From: UBA11606 sp964504305
Lineage (GTDB): Bacteria; Actinomycetota; Acidimicrobiia; Acidimicrobiales; Aldehydirespiratoraceae
Assembly: GCA_964504305.1 (NCBI GenBank)
Contig: CAZDEB010000013.1
Span: 36,910 to 100,909 of the forward strand
Direction: 5' to 3'
Length of the DNA: 64,000 nt
The translations under genes were made by a program, and so were the position numbers. This document shows, one piece after another, positions 9,574 through 17,847 of the stretch (the first letter of the stretch is position 1; each line of letters opens with the position of its first letter). The notes beneath the pieces were generated by a model. That model was not told where the DNA came from. It was given only the letters and a program-made list of their open reading frames with translations, and did no database searches.

Positions 9574-10566
9574 GTGACGCACGTGGTGGTGTTGGGCGCT
9601 GGTGCCACCGGCGCACGCGTGGCGCGTCAACTTCGATCGAGCGGACTTGTCGAGTTGGTAGAGGTGCGCGACCCGAACGCTGATCGGCTTCAACATCTGG
9701 TGACTTCGTTGGGGCGAGGCGCTATGGCGGGCGTTGGTCGTTCGTTGAGTGCCGACGTGAACGTGGTGGTTCTGGCTACGCCCCCCGGAAGCCAGGTTGG
9801 CCAGGCGCGGCGCGCCATTAGGGCCGGGATTGGTGTGGTCACGACCTCAAACCAAACTTCGGAGGTTCGCCGCCTACTGGCACTGGACAGCGAGGCTCGT
9901 AATGCTGCGGTGCCTTTGGTGGTGGGCGCCGGGTTCATGCCCGGTCTGACCTGTTTGTTGGCCCGCCACGGCGCTCGAGAGTTTGACGAGATCGACGAGA
10001 TTCATGTCGCCAAGGTCGGTACCGGTGGTCCGGCGTGTGCTCGCCAACATCATCGGGCTCTGAGCTCAAACGGCATCGATTGGCGTGACGGCAAATGGAT
10101 GCGGCGCGCTGGTGGATCGGGCCGAGAACTTGCTTGGTTTCCGGATCCGGTGGGGGGACGAGATTTATACCGGGCGGCTCTACCCGACGCCTTGTTGCTG
10201 GTCCCGCACTTTGATGGTGTGCAGCGCGTGACCGCCCGTCAGGCCGCCACTCGTCGAGATCGGCTCACTGCGCCTCTGCCGATGTTGCGGCCTCCCCATG
10301 TTGAGGGTGGGATCGGAGCGATTCGGGTCGAGCTTCGTGGTCGGGTGGGCGTCGAGCGTCGGGTTTCGGTTTACGGCGCTATCGAACGGCCGGCCGTTGG
10401 GGCCGGAGCAATGGCGACCGCGGTAGCGCTCGAGTACCTGCAGTCGCGGCTGAGCGTGGGGGCCTATGGGTTGGCCGGTATTGAGGACACTGTCTCGATG
10501 CTCGACACGCTCGCTGACAGAGGCGTCAAGCCGGTGCGGTTCGAAGGTGTTGCGACGTTCGTTTGA
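9574..10566 (+). CDS. Saccharopine dehydrogenase-like NAD(P) oxidoreductase
   Basis: The 330 residues begin THVVVLGAGATGARVARQL, a Rossmann GxGxxG dinucleotide site, and continue with LATPPGSQVGQARRAIRAGIGVVTTSNQ, as in the saccharopine dehydrogenase NADP-binding family. The substrate is not evident. GTG 9574 is chosen because the homologous fold starts there; an upstream in-frame ATG at 9448 would overlap the small membrane protein gene and adds an Arg-rich non-homologous stretch. The gene is probably in an operon with the 50-aa gene just upstream. Confidence 0.75.
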   Translation: MTHVVVLGAGATGARVARQLRSSGLVELVEVRDPNADRLQHLVTSLGRGAMAGVGRSLSADVNVVVLATPPGSQVGQARRAIRAGIGVVTTSNQTSEVRRLLALDSEARNAAVPLVVGAGFMPGLTCLLARHGAREFDEIDEIHVAKVGTGGPACARQHHRALSSNGIDWRDGKWMRRAGGSGRELAWFPDPVGGRDLYRAALPDALLLVPHFDGVQRVTARQAATRRDRLTAPLPMLRPPHVEGGIGAIRVELRGRVGVERRVSVYGAIERPAVGAGAMATAVALEYLQSRLSVGAYGLAGIEDTVSMLDTLADRGVKPVRFEGVATFV

Positions 10567-10824
10567 GTGGGGTCGTTTAGTCGGGCCCGATCCAGGGTCG
10601 AAAGTCTTTGTCTCCCCCGGGCAGGTTGCGGCGGACAACAATCCAAAGAGGCCATAAAGGTCGACCATGGGCTGGCCGAAACTCATTGCAGACAACGACG
10701 ACTCGGGAGAAAAAGGAAGATTTCCGAGAAATCGCTAAAGGTTCTTGGCGACCCCGTCGACACCTCTTTCGCTGGAAAAGGTCCGGGGAAACTCCCCGGT
10801 GCGATAGATGGGATTACCGGGGCG

Positions 10825-11775
10825 ATGAATCAGGGCGAGAACGATCAGAAACTGCGCAGCACACGAGCCAGTCGGCGTCGAGTGCGACCGACCCAAGGGG
10901 CGGGGTCGATGGATGCGAATCTGGCCGAAATGATCGAAGACAATTTGCCGCTCGTGAAGCACATCGTGTTTCAGGTTGCTGTTCACTTTCCCCGACACGT
11001 AGACCGTGACGACTTGGCCCGGGCTGGAGCCCTTGGTCTCGTCGAGGCGGCCCGGCGCTACGACGAAAGTCGGGGCGTACCCTTTGATCGGTTCGCCGCT
11101 CAGCGAATCCGGGGATCGATTCTCGACTCGGTTCGTGCTGCTGACTGGGCTCCGCGTTCGGTGCGCAACCTTGCTCGAAAGCTCGAGAACGCCGAACAGC
11201 GTCTGGCCACCGAGCTTGGCCGGGTGCCCAACAAGACCGAGATGGCCGAAGCACTGGGTATGAGCCAGTCTGAGCTCAATCGACTGCAGGATCGTATGTT
11301 CCGCAGTGTCGTCTTGGCTCTCGAACATGAGACTGCTGACGAGGTAGAGAAGGACCTGACATTGGTTGATGTGCTGGTTGATCAGCAATCGATCGAACCG
11401 TCAGCGGAGCTCGAAACTCGAGAGCTCCACGGCTACCTGCGCGATGCCATTTCTTTGTTGCCGGAGCGACACCGACTGGTTGTTGTGGGTTACTTCCTCG
11501 AAGGTCGCACCTCTCAAGAGTTGGCCGACTTTCTTGGCGTTACCGAGAGTCGCATCAGTCAACTTCGGTCAGAGTCGTTGCTCATGCTGCAGGCGGGAAT
11601 CGAGTCGCAATACGTTGCTGACTCGCCCGATCCGTGCGAAGTCACGGGCCGAGTGGCCCGTCGCAAAGCGACATACGCCAAAGACATCAGCCAGGCGTCG
11701 GCGTTCGGCGATCGGATGGAGCTCATCAACTTGATCGAGTCGAACGCCCCGGGAAGAGCGTCGTTGGCATTTTGA
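10825..11775 (+). CDS. RNA polymerase sigma factor, FliA/WhiG (sigma-28) type
   Basis: This is a sigma-70 family factor. Region 2 reads DNLPLVKHIV...DRDDLARAGALGLVEAARRYDESRGVPFDRFAAQRIRG, region 3 reads LATELGRVPNKTEMAEALGMS, and region 4 holds the helix-turn-helix SQELADFLGVTESRISQL. The order and the lack of region 1.1 fit the FliA/SigD/WhiG group, which controls motility or development elsewhere. The start is uncertain: ATG 10825 (MNQGEND) and ATG 10909 (MDANLAEM, where homology begins) are both possible. No flagellar genes are visible in the window. A basic N-terminal leader of 28 residues results from the earlier start. Confidence 0.88.
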   Translation: MNQGENDQKLRSTRASRRRVRPTQGAGSMDANLAEMIEDNLPLVKHIVFQVAVHFPRHVDRDDLARAGALGLVEAARRYDESRGVPFDRFAAQRIRGSILDSVRAADWAPRSVRNLARKLENAEQRLATELGRVPNKTEMAEALGMSQSELNRLQDRMFRSVVLALEHETADEVEKDLTLVDVLVDQQSIEPSAELETRELHGYLRDAISLLPERHRLVVVGYFLEGRTSQELADFLGVTESRISQLRSESLLMLQAGIESQYVADSPDPCEVTGRVARRKATYAKDISQASAFGDRMELINLIESNAPGRASLAF

Positions 11776-11833
11776 TATGAGGATTCCCGTTCCGGCTTCT
11801 CCCAGGTAGCCGGACGGGGCAGGTTTCCCCCGG

Positions 11834-11847
11834 TAACGTGACGACCC
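11834..11847 (+). promoter_or_regulatory. -10 box of a probable leaderless promoter
   Basis: TAACGT at 11834-11839 is followed after 8 nt by ATG 11848. Transcription would begin at or next to the start codon, so the mRNA of the DUF3105 gene would lack a leader. No Shine-Dalgarno is present. Confidence 0.5.
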
Positions 11848-12495
11848 ATGGGTCGTCACTTTTCCGTTTTGTCAGCAGTTATTTTGTTGGTCGGACTTGT
11901 CGCGGCGAGTTGTGGCATAACCCCAGAGAACGAACCGATTGCCGGCAGTGACGCCGGTGATCCATGTCCGGCGGTGGTCCGCGTCGAACCAACCGAACTC
12001 GTAGTTGGCGAAGTGATGTCGTCTTCGGTATCGGCGGCCAATCACGTCTTGTGCCCTGGGGCCTTCGAGACGAGTCCTCCCATGAGTGGCGACCACTTCC
12101 CGGCTTGGCAGAACTGCGGGTTCTACGATCGTGCGGTCAGAGACGAAACGGCGACCCACTCTCTCGAGCATGGCGCGGTTTGGATTGCCTATGATCCCGA
12201 CCTCGAAACAGCGATGGTCGACGAGATCCGGGCTCTCACCCAAACCGATGATCATTTTTTGGCCGCGCCGTATCCCGGACTAAAGAACCCGATCGTCTTG
12301 TCGGCCTGGCAGAGGCAGGTAGCCGTTGACACGATCTCTGATCCGGCGGTAGCGAGCTTTGTGGCCGATCAGCTTGGGCGGGTGTCAAAGACCGCTCCCG
12401 AGGCGGGTGTCAGCTGTGAAGGAGGCGTAGGGGAACCCGGCGGCGACCCTGATCTGCAGTACGCCGAAGCCTACGAGTACTACCGCTCCCAGTAG
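11848..12495 (+). CDS. DUF3105 lipoprotein
   Basis: This 215-residue protein has a lipoprotein signal: a hydrophobic stretch ending in lipobox VAASC (Cys about residue 22). The DUF3105 motif is plain: SPPMSGDHFPAWQNCGFYD followed by HSLEHGAVWIAYDP, with conserved His and Cys residues. It should be attached to the outer face of the membrane. The molecular function of DUF3105 is not known to me. The gene ends 5 bp from the convergent hisN-like gene. Confidence 0.85.
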   Translation: MGRHFSVLSAVILLVGLVAASCGITPENEPIAGSDAGDPCPAVVRVEPTELVVGEVMSSSVSAANHVLCPGAFETSPPMSGDHFPAWQNCGFYDRAVRDETATHSLEHGAVWIAYDPDLETAMVDEIRALTQTDDHFLAAPYPGLKNPIVLSAWQRQVAVDTISDPAVASFVADQLGRVSKTAPEAGVSCEGGVGEPGGDPDLQYAEAYEYYRSQ

Positions 12496-12500
12496 CTCAA

Positions 12501-13295
12501 CTAGTAGGGCTGGACCCGCTCGATCAGATTGTCGTGGATATGGCCGTTGCTGGCCACCCCGGAACCTCTAGCCCATGTGTCGGACCCGACATCGCCTGAT
12601 GCGGCACTGAACTTGCCACCTGCTTCGGTGATGATCACCGACATTGGGGCCAAGTCCCACGGGTTGGCTTGGGGATCGATCATGGCGTCGGCGCGGCCGG
12701 TGGCCACGAGGGCATAGCCGTAGGCATCACCCCAGGTACGAACAGTGGCGGGGGACTGGTGTAGTCGCTGGAGTGCGGCGTCGGGCCAGTATCCAAACCC
12801 GCTGGTCATTACGTACGCCTCTTCGAGGAGGCGAGTTGTGCTCACCGCACAGGGGCGGTCATTGACGGTGGCGCCGCGGCCGCGGCCCGCTGCCACGACC
12901 TCGCCGAGAGCTGGGAGATAGATCACTCCTACTGCCGGACCGTGTTCGTCGACGAGGGCAATCAGCGTTGCATATAGCGGCACGCCTCGGGCAAAGGCTT
13001 TGGTTCCGTCGATCGGGTCCACTATCCAGGTACGACCGGTGGTGCCGGATTCGTCGTGGTGCTCTTCGCCCATTACCGCGTCGTCGCCAAAGGCGCTCCG
13101 CAATTGCTCGCGCACGAGCGTCTCGGCCGCGAGGTCGGCGCGGGTAACGGGGGTGCCGTCGGTTTTGTGTCCGACGTCCAGGTCTGGGTTCTGAAACCAT
13201 TTGAGGGTTGAATCGCCGGCTATACGAGCGAGTTCGGTCGCGAAAGCAAGATCGCTGGGGTTGGCGGCGGGGACGGCGGGGCCGGGGTCAGTCAT
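12501..13295 (-). CDS. hisN: Inositol-monophosphatase family phosphatase, probably histidinol-phosphatase
   Basis: This 264-residue Mg-dependent phosphatase has KTDGTPVTRAD near residue 45, GEEHH, WIVDPIDGTKAFARG (metal ligands D-x-x-D-G-T) and the second motif NPWDLAPMSVIITEAGG. The combination resembles HisN, which removes phosphate from L-histidinol phosphate in histidine synthesis; inositol monophosphatase activity is the alternative. It is the last gene of a leftward three-gene operon: its start overlaps the DUF1295 stop by 4 bp. Confidence 0.82.
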   Translation of the reverse strand: MTDPGPAVPAANPSDLAFATELARIAGDSTLKWFQNPDLDVGHKTDGTPVTRADLAAETLVREQLRSAFGDDAVMGEEHHDESGTTGRTWIVDPIDGTKAFARGVPLYATLIALVDEHGPAVGVIYLPALGEVVAAGRGRGATVNDRPCAVSTTRLLEEAYVMTSGFGYWPDAALQRLHQSPATVRTWGDAYGYALVATGRADAMIDPQANPWDLAPMSVIITEAGGKFSAASGDVGSDTWARGSGVASNGHIHDNLIERVQPY

Positions 13296-14101
13296 GAAGT
13301 CGATGGGCCAGATGCTGATGCCGGTCGTGGTCGGCGCGGAAAGAACCCCGATGTGCGATCGGCGTAAGTGTCGTAGCCTTGGCGTCGTTTTCGCAGGCCT
13401 CGTTCGAGCATGGGGACTCCGGAGACCTTCGTGAGCATGAAGGTCATGACCAATGGTCCGATAATTACGATTCGGGCGTCAGATGTTTCGGCGGCGACCA
13501 ACCAGAGTCCCCACCACACGCAGAAATCGCCAAAGTAGTTGGGATGGCGGGTGTAGCGCCAGAGGCCTTCGTCCAGGATCTTTCCGGCATTGTCAGGGTT
13601 GGCCTTGAACCGTGCCAGTTGGCTATCGCCCACCGTTTCAAAGAACAAGCCGATGCCCCAGACAACAACACCGACCACTGCCAGGGGACCAACGCGAGGA
13701 TCATCTGGGGTCATGGCCAGTTGTATCGGTGTGCTAACGACGAACATCACGATGCCATGAAACGCAAACACCGTTACGAGGCTCTTTAACGCAAAAGATC
13801 TACCTTGGCGCCGTCGCATTGATTGATAGCGGTAGTCCTCGCCCTTGTTGTGGTTCCGCCAATAAAGGTAGGCAGCGAGGCGGAGGCCCCAGATACTGGT
13901 CATCGCCACCAAGAGGTTGGACCGATCAGACTCGCCATCGCCGATAATCCAACCGGTCCAAGCAATGGCCACGAAACCGAGTCCCCACACGATGTCGACA
14001 ATGCTGGCGTTCTTGAGTTTGAGGCTGAGTAGCCAAACCGCCACCATCAACACCGCTACGACAATGCCGCTAGCGGCCAAAACATCTGCGTGGTTAGTCA
14101 C
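13292..14101 (-). CDS. DUF1295 integral membrane protein (steroid 5-alpha-reductase-like)
   Basis: These 269 residues contain about six hydrophobic helices and the family signature GLWRYTRHPNYFGDFCVWWG near the C-terminus, shared with steroid 5-alpha-reductase and isoprenylcysteine methyltransferase-like proteins that reduce or modify membrane lipids. The substrate is unknown. The last 15 residues are a basic tail. It overlaps the acyltransferase gene upstream by 8 bp and the hisN-like gene downstream by 4 bp, so the three are one operon. Confidence 0.85.
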   Translation of the reverse strand: MTNHADVLAASGIVVAVLMVAVWLLSLKLKNASIVDIVWGLGFVAIAWTGWIIGDGESDRSNLLVAMTSIWGLRLAAYLYWRNHNKGEDYRYQSMRRRQGRSFALKSLVTVFAFHGIVMFVVSTPIQLAMTPDDPRVGPLAVVGVVVWGIGLFFETVGDSQLARFKANPDNAGKILDEGLWRYTRHPNYFGDFCVWWGLWLVAAETSDARIVIIGPLVMTFMLTKVSGVPMLERGLRKRRQGYDTYADRTSGFFPRRPRPASASGPSTS

Positions 14102-15101
14102 GGGCTTGTCCTTCTAGTTGTTGATGGATCCACTCGTCCATTTCGAGCCATCGGTCGATGAACCAGTCGACGAGTTCTTCGTCGTCGCCGGGGAGGCTAT
14201 TGCGGTCGTAACGCGTGGCGTGGATCTGGACAGGACGATCAGAGGTGATGGTGTTGCTGATCTCTTTGATAGAGGCGCAGCCTTCGAGGCCAACGTTGGA
14301 CATGATCACCACGTCGGCGGCCGGCGCCCCTTTGAGAAGCGCCAATGTACCCGCAGGCCGGGGCGGCAATACGTACCGCAAGGCGTCGGCCTTTTCGGCG
14401 AGTTTCGGCCGAGTTTTGGCCAGCCTTTCTATAGCCCGAACATGACGTTGCGGAGTTCGAAAGGTGCCCTCGGGGAAGATCACGCCGGTGGACTGGTCAT
14501 TGATCCCGGCCGCCAGCGACTCGATCCGGTTGAACATCGGCGATCCCGGTTGTGGTGCTCGATCGATCCAAACGTTGGGTGTGCGGTTGCCGATCAGATC
14601 CATCGCCGGCGCCCACTGAAGATCTTGTTTGAGGGTGTAACGCGGTTGAATTCCAACCCGGTGCAGTGCTATCAGCGGCACGATGGCGTCGATGTGGCTG
14701 GCGTGGCGGCCGACGATGATGGCGTTGCCAGGGGCGAGGGCCTCTGGATTCTGGGATATGAAATCGATGCCCGCGAATCGATGAAGGTTCCGCAGGTGTT
14801 GTTCGGCCCACCAGAATTCGAGGGCGTAAGCCGTGGGGATCCGTTTAGGAGATTTCTTGCGACCGACGTACCAAAGGGCGATGGCCGCGGCGCCAATAAC
14901 GCTGGCTGCTTCGGTCGCCAAGGTTGCCGTTATCAAGAGCCACACCCGGCTGCGGCGACCGCGGCGCGACCCAGTCGACGCGTCGATTACCCATAACAAC
15001 GGGGCGACGACCAGGGACAGCACAATCATCACCACCGCGAGGGCGGAGACCGTGGTGATCGAGATTGGTCGACGAATTGCGGGGCGAGGAAGGCGGGCCA
15101 C
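14094..15101 (-). CDS. PlsC-type phospholipid acyltransferase
   Basis: The product is a probable 1-acylglycerol-3-phosphate acyltransferase family enzyme of 335 residues. Two N-terminal membrane helices are followed by the catalytic HX4D motif in GRHASHIDAIVPL and the acyl-acceptor motif FPEGTFRTPQRH. Homologues transfer acyl groups from acyl-CoA or acyl-ACP to lysophosphatidate; the exact acceptor is not determined. GTG 15101 is preceded 8 nt upstream by a TACGGT -10 box, so its mRNA is probably leaderless. It heads the leftward operon with DUF1295 and the hisN-like gene. Confidence 0.82.
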   Translation of the reverse strand: MARLPRPAIRRPISITTVSALAVVMIVLSLVVAPLLWVIDASTGSRRGRRSRVWLLITATLATEAASVIGAAAIALWYVGRKKSPKRIPTAYALEFWWAEQHLRNLHRFAGIDFISQNPEALAPGNAIIVGRHASHIDAIVPLIALHRVGIQPRYTLKQDLQWAPAMDLIGNRTPNVWIDRAPQPGSPMFNRIESLAAGINDQSTGVIFPEGTFRTPQRHVRAIERLAKTRPKLAEKADALRYVLPPRPAGTLALLKGAPAADVVIMSNVGLEGCASIKEISNTITSDRPVQIHATRYDRNSLPGDDEELVDWFIDRWLEMDEWIHQQLEGQARD

Positions 15102-15125
15102 GGATCAAGACCGTACTGTGAGTGC
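15102..15125. promoter_or_regulatory. Bidirectional promoter with overlapping -10 boxes
   Basis: In the 24 bp between divergent starts, the rightward -10 TACTGT (15114-15119, 6 nt before ATG 15126) overlaps the leftward -10 TACGGT (15115-15110, 8 nt before GTG 15101) by two base pairs. Both transcripts would be leaderless, and each -35 would lie inside the opposite gene. Confidence 0.55.
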
Positions 15126-17063
15126 ATGTCCGATGCTTCTTTGTGGTCGCCGAGCCCCCAGCGAGTGGCCGGCTCGAACCTCGCTCGATTCCAACGATTC
15201 GTCGGTCACGCTGTGGGCGTCGAAGACGAGGTCGACTATCCCGCGATACATCGATGGTCCATAGCGAAGCCCGAAGAGTTCTGGGCTGCGGCATGGGATT
15301 TCTGCGGCGTGATCGGGGATCGAGGCGAGCGTCTTGTCGAACCGGCCGACGAGTTCCGACACACCCGATTTTTGCCTGACGCAACCCTCAACGTTGCCGA
15401 GAACTTGTTGGGCGATGCCACCGACGACATGGCGATGATGTTTCGGGGCGAAGACGGCGAATCGGTCGATGTCACCCGTGGCGATCTTCACCAGATGGTG
15501 GGCCGAATCCAGCAGTTGATGTTGGCCAACGGCGTCGAACCTGGAGATCCGGTGGCGGCGTGGCTGCCCAACCGGCCCGAGACCTACGCGGTGATGCTGG
15601 CGGCGGCCGGGTTGGGTGCGGTGTTTGCCAGCACCTCTCCCGATTTCGGTGTTGACGGAGTCGTCGACCGTTTCAGTCAGATCGCCCCGAAGATGTTGTT
15701 TGCTGTGCCGGCGTATTCCTACAACGGCAAACGCCACGATTGTCTCGAACGATTGAGCGACATCAAGGACGCGTTGGCCTCAGTCAAGGAAACAGTGTTG
15801 GTCGAGCCGGGCTGGCTTGACGACGCCGACGACGCCGCTGTGATCACCCGTCGCCTCCCGTTTGATCATCCCTGGTATGTGCTGTTCTCGTCCGGCACGA
15901 CCGGAAAGCCAAAGTGCATAGTTCACCGGGCCGGAGGGGTGCTGCTCAAACACCTCGTCGAGCATGTGTTGCACTGTGACGTATCGCCCAACGATCGACT
16001 GTTTTACTTCACCACGGCCGGCTGGATGATGTGGAACTGGTTGGCCTCGGGGTTGGCCACCGGAGCCACGCTGGTGCTCTACGACGGAGCCCCGACGTTT
16101 CCTGACGCCAATCGATTGTTCGACCTGGCTGACGAGACGGCAATCACGTTGTTTGGCACGTCGGCCAAGTTCATCGAGGCGTGCGCCAACGCCGGCATTC
16201 GACCGATCGATAGCCACGACTTGTCGTCGCTACGGGCGCTCACATCCACCGGATCGACGCTTTCGCCCGAAGCGTTCGAATGGGTGTACGACGCTGTAAA
16301 ACACGATCTGCACTTGGCATCGATCTCGGGTGGTACCGACCTTTGCGGATGTTTGGTCCTGGGTGATCCGACTCGGCCGGTTTATGCCGGTGAGATTCAG
16401 GCCCCAGCGTTGGGTCTCGAAATCGATGTGGTCGATTCGAACGGTCAGTCGGCACCAACCGGTGTCGAAGGCGAGTTGGTGTGTCGCACCCCGTTCCCGT
16501 CGATGCCTCTGCAATTTTGGGATGACCCCGACGATGTTCGTTATCGCGCCGCGTACTTCGACCGATTCGAAGGCTTGTGGCATCACGGCGATTTTGTGGC
16601 CAGGAGCGAACATGGCGGCTTTGTGATCTCGGGCCGCTCCGACGCCACCCTCAATCCCGGTGGTGTCCGTATCGGAACCGCCGAGATCTACCGCCGTGTC
16701 GACACGATGCCCGAGATAGACGAAAGCGTCGTGGTTGGTCAGCCTTGGGACAACGACACCCGGATTGTGCTGTTTGTGAAGATGGCTGCCAACTGCGAAC
16801 TCGACGAGGCCCTGATCCAACGCATCAAAGGCAAGATTCGCGCCGAGGTCACGCCTCGCCACGTGCCGGCGGTTGTCGCCGCCGTCCCCGACATTCCCCG
16901 CACGAGGTCGGGAAAGATCACCGAATTGGCGGTCCGAGACGTGATAGTTGGACGGGCTTTACACAACGTCGAGGCCCTTGCCAATCCCGAAGCGCTCGAG
17001 TACTTCCGCGATCGTCCCGAGTTACGGCGTGGGGACCCGAAACGCGGGGGCTTTGGGAAATAG
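15126..17063 (+). CDS. Acetoacetyl-CoA synthetase
   Basis: This acyl-adenylate-forming enzyme converts acetoacetate, ATP and CoA to acetoacetyl-CoA. The 645 residues match the family length, with the N-terminal ACAS domain, the P-loop LFSSGTTGKPKCIVHR, the GGTDLCG region, and the catalytic Lys in RTRSGKITELAVRD near the C-terminus. Overall resemblance is to acetoacetate-CoA ligase rather than acetyl-CoA synthetase. ATG 15126 has a TACTGT -10 box 6 nt upstream and no Shine-Dalgarno. Its 3' end overlaps the convergent hydrolase gene by 42 bp. Confidence 0.9.
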   Translation: MSDASLWSPSPQRVAGSNLARFQRFVGHAVGVEDEVDYPAIHRWSIAKPEEFWAAAWDFCGVIGDRGERLVEPADEFRHTRFLPDATLNVAENLLGDATDDMAMMFRGEDGESVDVTRGDLHQMVGRIQQLMLANGVEPGDPVAAWLPNRPETYAVMLAAAGLGAVFASTSPDFGVDGVVDRFSQIAPKMLFAVPAYSYNGKRHDCLERLSDIKDALASVKETVLVEPGWLDDADDAAVITRRLPFDHPWYVLFSSGTTGKPKCIVHRAGGVLLKHLVEHVLHCDVSPNDRLFYFTTAGWMMWNWLASGLATGATLVLYDGAPTFPDANRLFDLADETAITLFGTSAKFIEACANAGIRPIDSHDLSSLRALTSTGSTLSPEAFEWVYDAVKHDLHLASISGGTDLCGCLVLGDPTRPVYAGEIQAPALGLEIDVVDSNGQSAPTGVEGELVCRTPFPSMPLQFWDDPDDVRYRAAYFDRFEGLWHHGDFVARSEHGGFVISGRSDATLNPGGVRIGTAEIYRRVDTMPEIDESVVVGQPWDNDTRIVLFVKMAANCELDEALIQRIKGKIRAEVTPRHVPAVVAAVPDIPRTRSGKITELAVRDVIVGRALHNVEALANPEALEYFRDRPELRRGDPKRGGFGK

Positions 17064-17792
17064 CGCCCGCATCCGGTGCGGGACCTCGAATGGTTTCCAT
17101 GTGCCAACCGGCTGAGCCAGACGATCAGTGACCACTATGAGCGCCGAGGGATTGTGACCGAGCCCGCAGTGACTGCCGTAAACCTCGACGTTCTCGGTTT
17201 GTGGGAGGTGGCGGTTGAGGCAGTGATGCCAGCGAACGACCCCGTCGGTTCGGGTGTAGATCGATGTTGCCGGCACTTCGAGCGGCTCGCGAATATAGGA
17301 CGGCACCCGCATTTCGAGATGAGAGGCGTGACGGTGGCGAAGGGCGCTGTAAATCGGCGAAACCGCGGAATCTTCGGGTGATTCGATCTGAAACGGGCTA
17401 CCAAGCGTGATGACTTGGCGAATCGTATGAGGGGCGAGCCGAGCGAGTTCGCGGGCGAAGATGCCACCCAAACTCCACCCGATGATGTCGATACGACCAT
17501 GACGAGCGTGGAGTTCGTCGAGTCGTTCGACAATCCCATCGAGAATCTCGGGGGTAGGACCAAGGTTGCGGCCCAGTTCCCACCCGTAGGTGGTGTGGCC
17601 CAGCTTCGAAAGTGTGGTGCGCAGCGGAACGGTTGACCCGTCACCGCCGAGGAAACCAGGCATCACAAAAACCGGTCGATTTCCGCGAGGCAACCACCGA
17701 CGCATGAGCGGTGCGGTGGCCGCGTAGGTACCAAGTTCGGGCACGGCGCGTAGTTCCGCGACCGCTCGCAGCAGGTTTCGAGCAGAGGGCAT
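17022..17792 (-). CDS. Alpha/beta-hydrolase, lipase/esterase-like
   Basis: These 256 residues carry an alpha/beta-hydrolase core: RPVFVMPGFLGGDGS (oxyanion region), the nucleophile elbow GWSLGG, and a late HCGLGHN His region. Homologues include esterases, lipases and PGAP1-like hydrolases; the substrate is not identifiable. ATG 17792 (MPSARNLL) is taken as the start because residues upstream of it in the open frame read as Ser/Pro-rich antisense of the divergent gene. It overlaps the acetoacetyl-CoA synthetase 3' end by 42 bp on the other strand. Confidence 0.75.
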   Translation of the reverse strand: MPSARNLLRAVAELRAVPELGTYAATAPLMRRWLPRGNRPVFVMPGFLGGDGSTVPLRTTLSKLGHTTYGWELGRNLGPTPEILDGIVERLDELHARHGRIDIIGWSLGGIFARELARLAPHTIRQVITLGSPFQIESPEDSAVSPIYSALRHRHASHLEMRVPSYIREPLEVPATSIYTRTDGVVRWHHCLNRHLPQTENVEVYGSHCGLGHNPSALIVVTDRLAQPVGTWKPFEVPHRMRALFPKAPAFRVPTP

Positions 17793-17847
17793 TACCTTAA
17801 TGGTGCCAGAAAGTGACGTCAGAGGCACCGTCCGCCATGATGGGAAA

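Noticed and set aside
10567..10824. Riboswitch (such as c-di-GMP) in the sigma-factor leader
   Set aside because: I could not find the conserved core bases of any riboswitch class I know; only a simple hairpin is visible.
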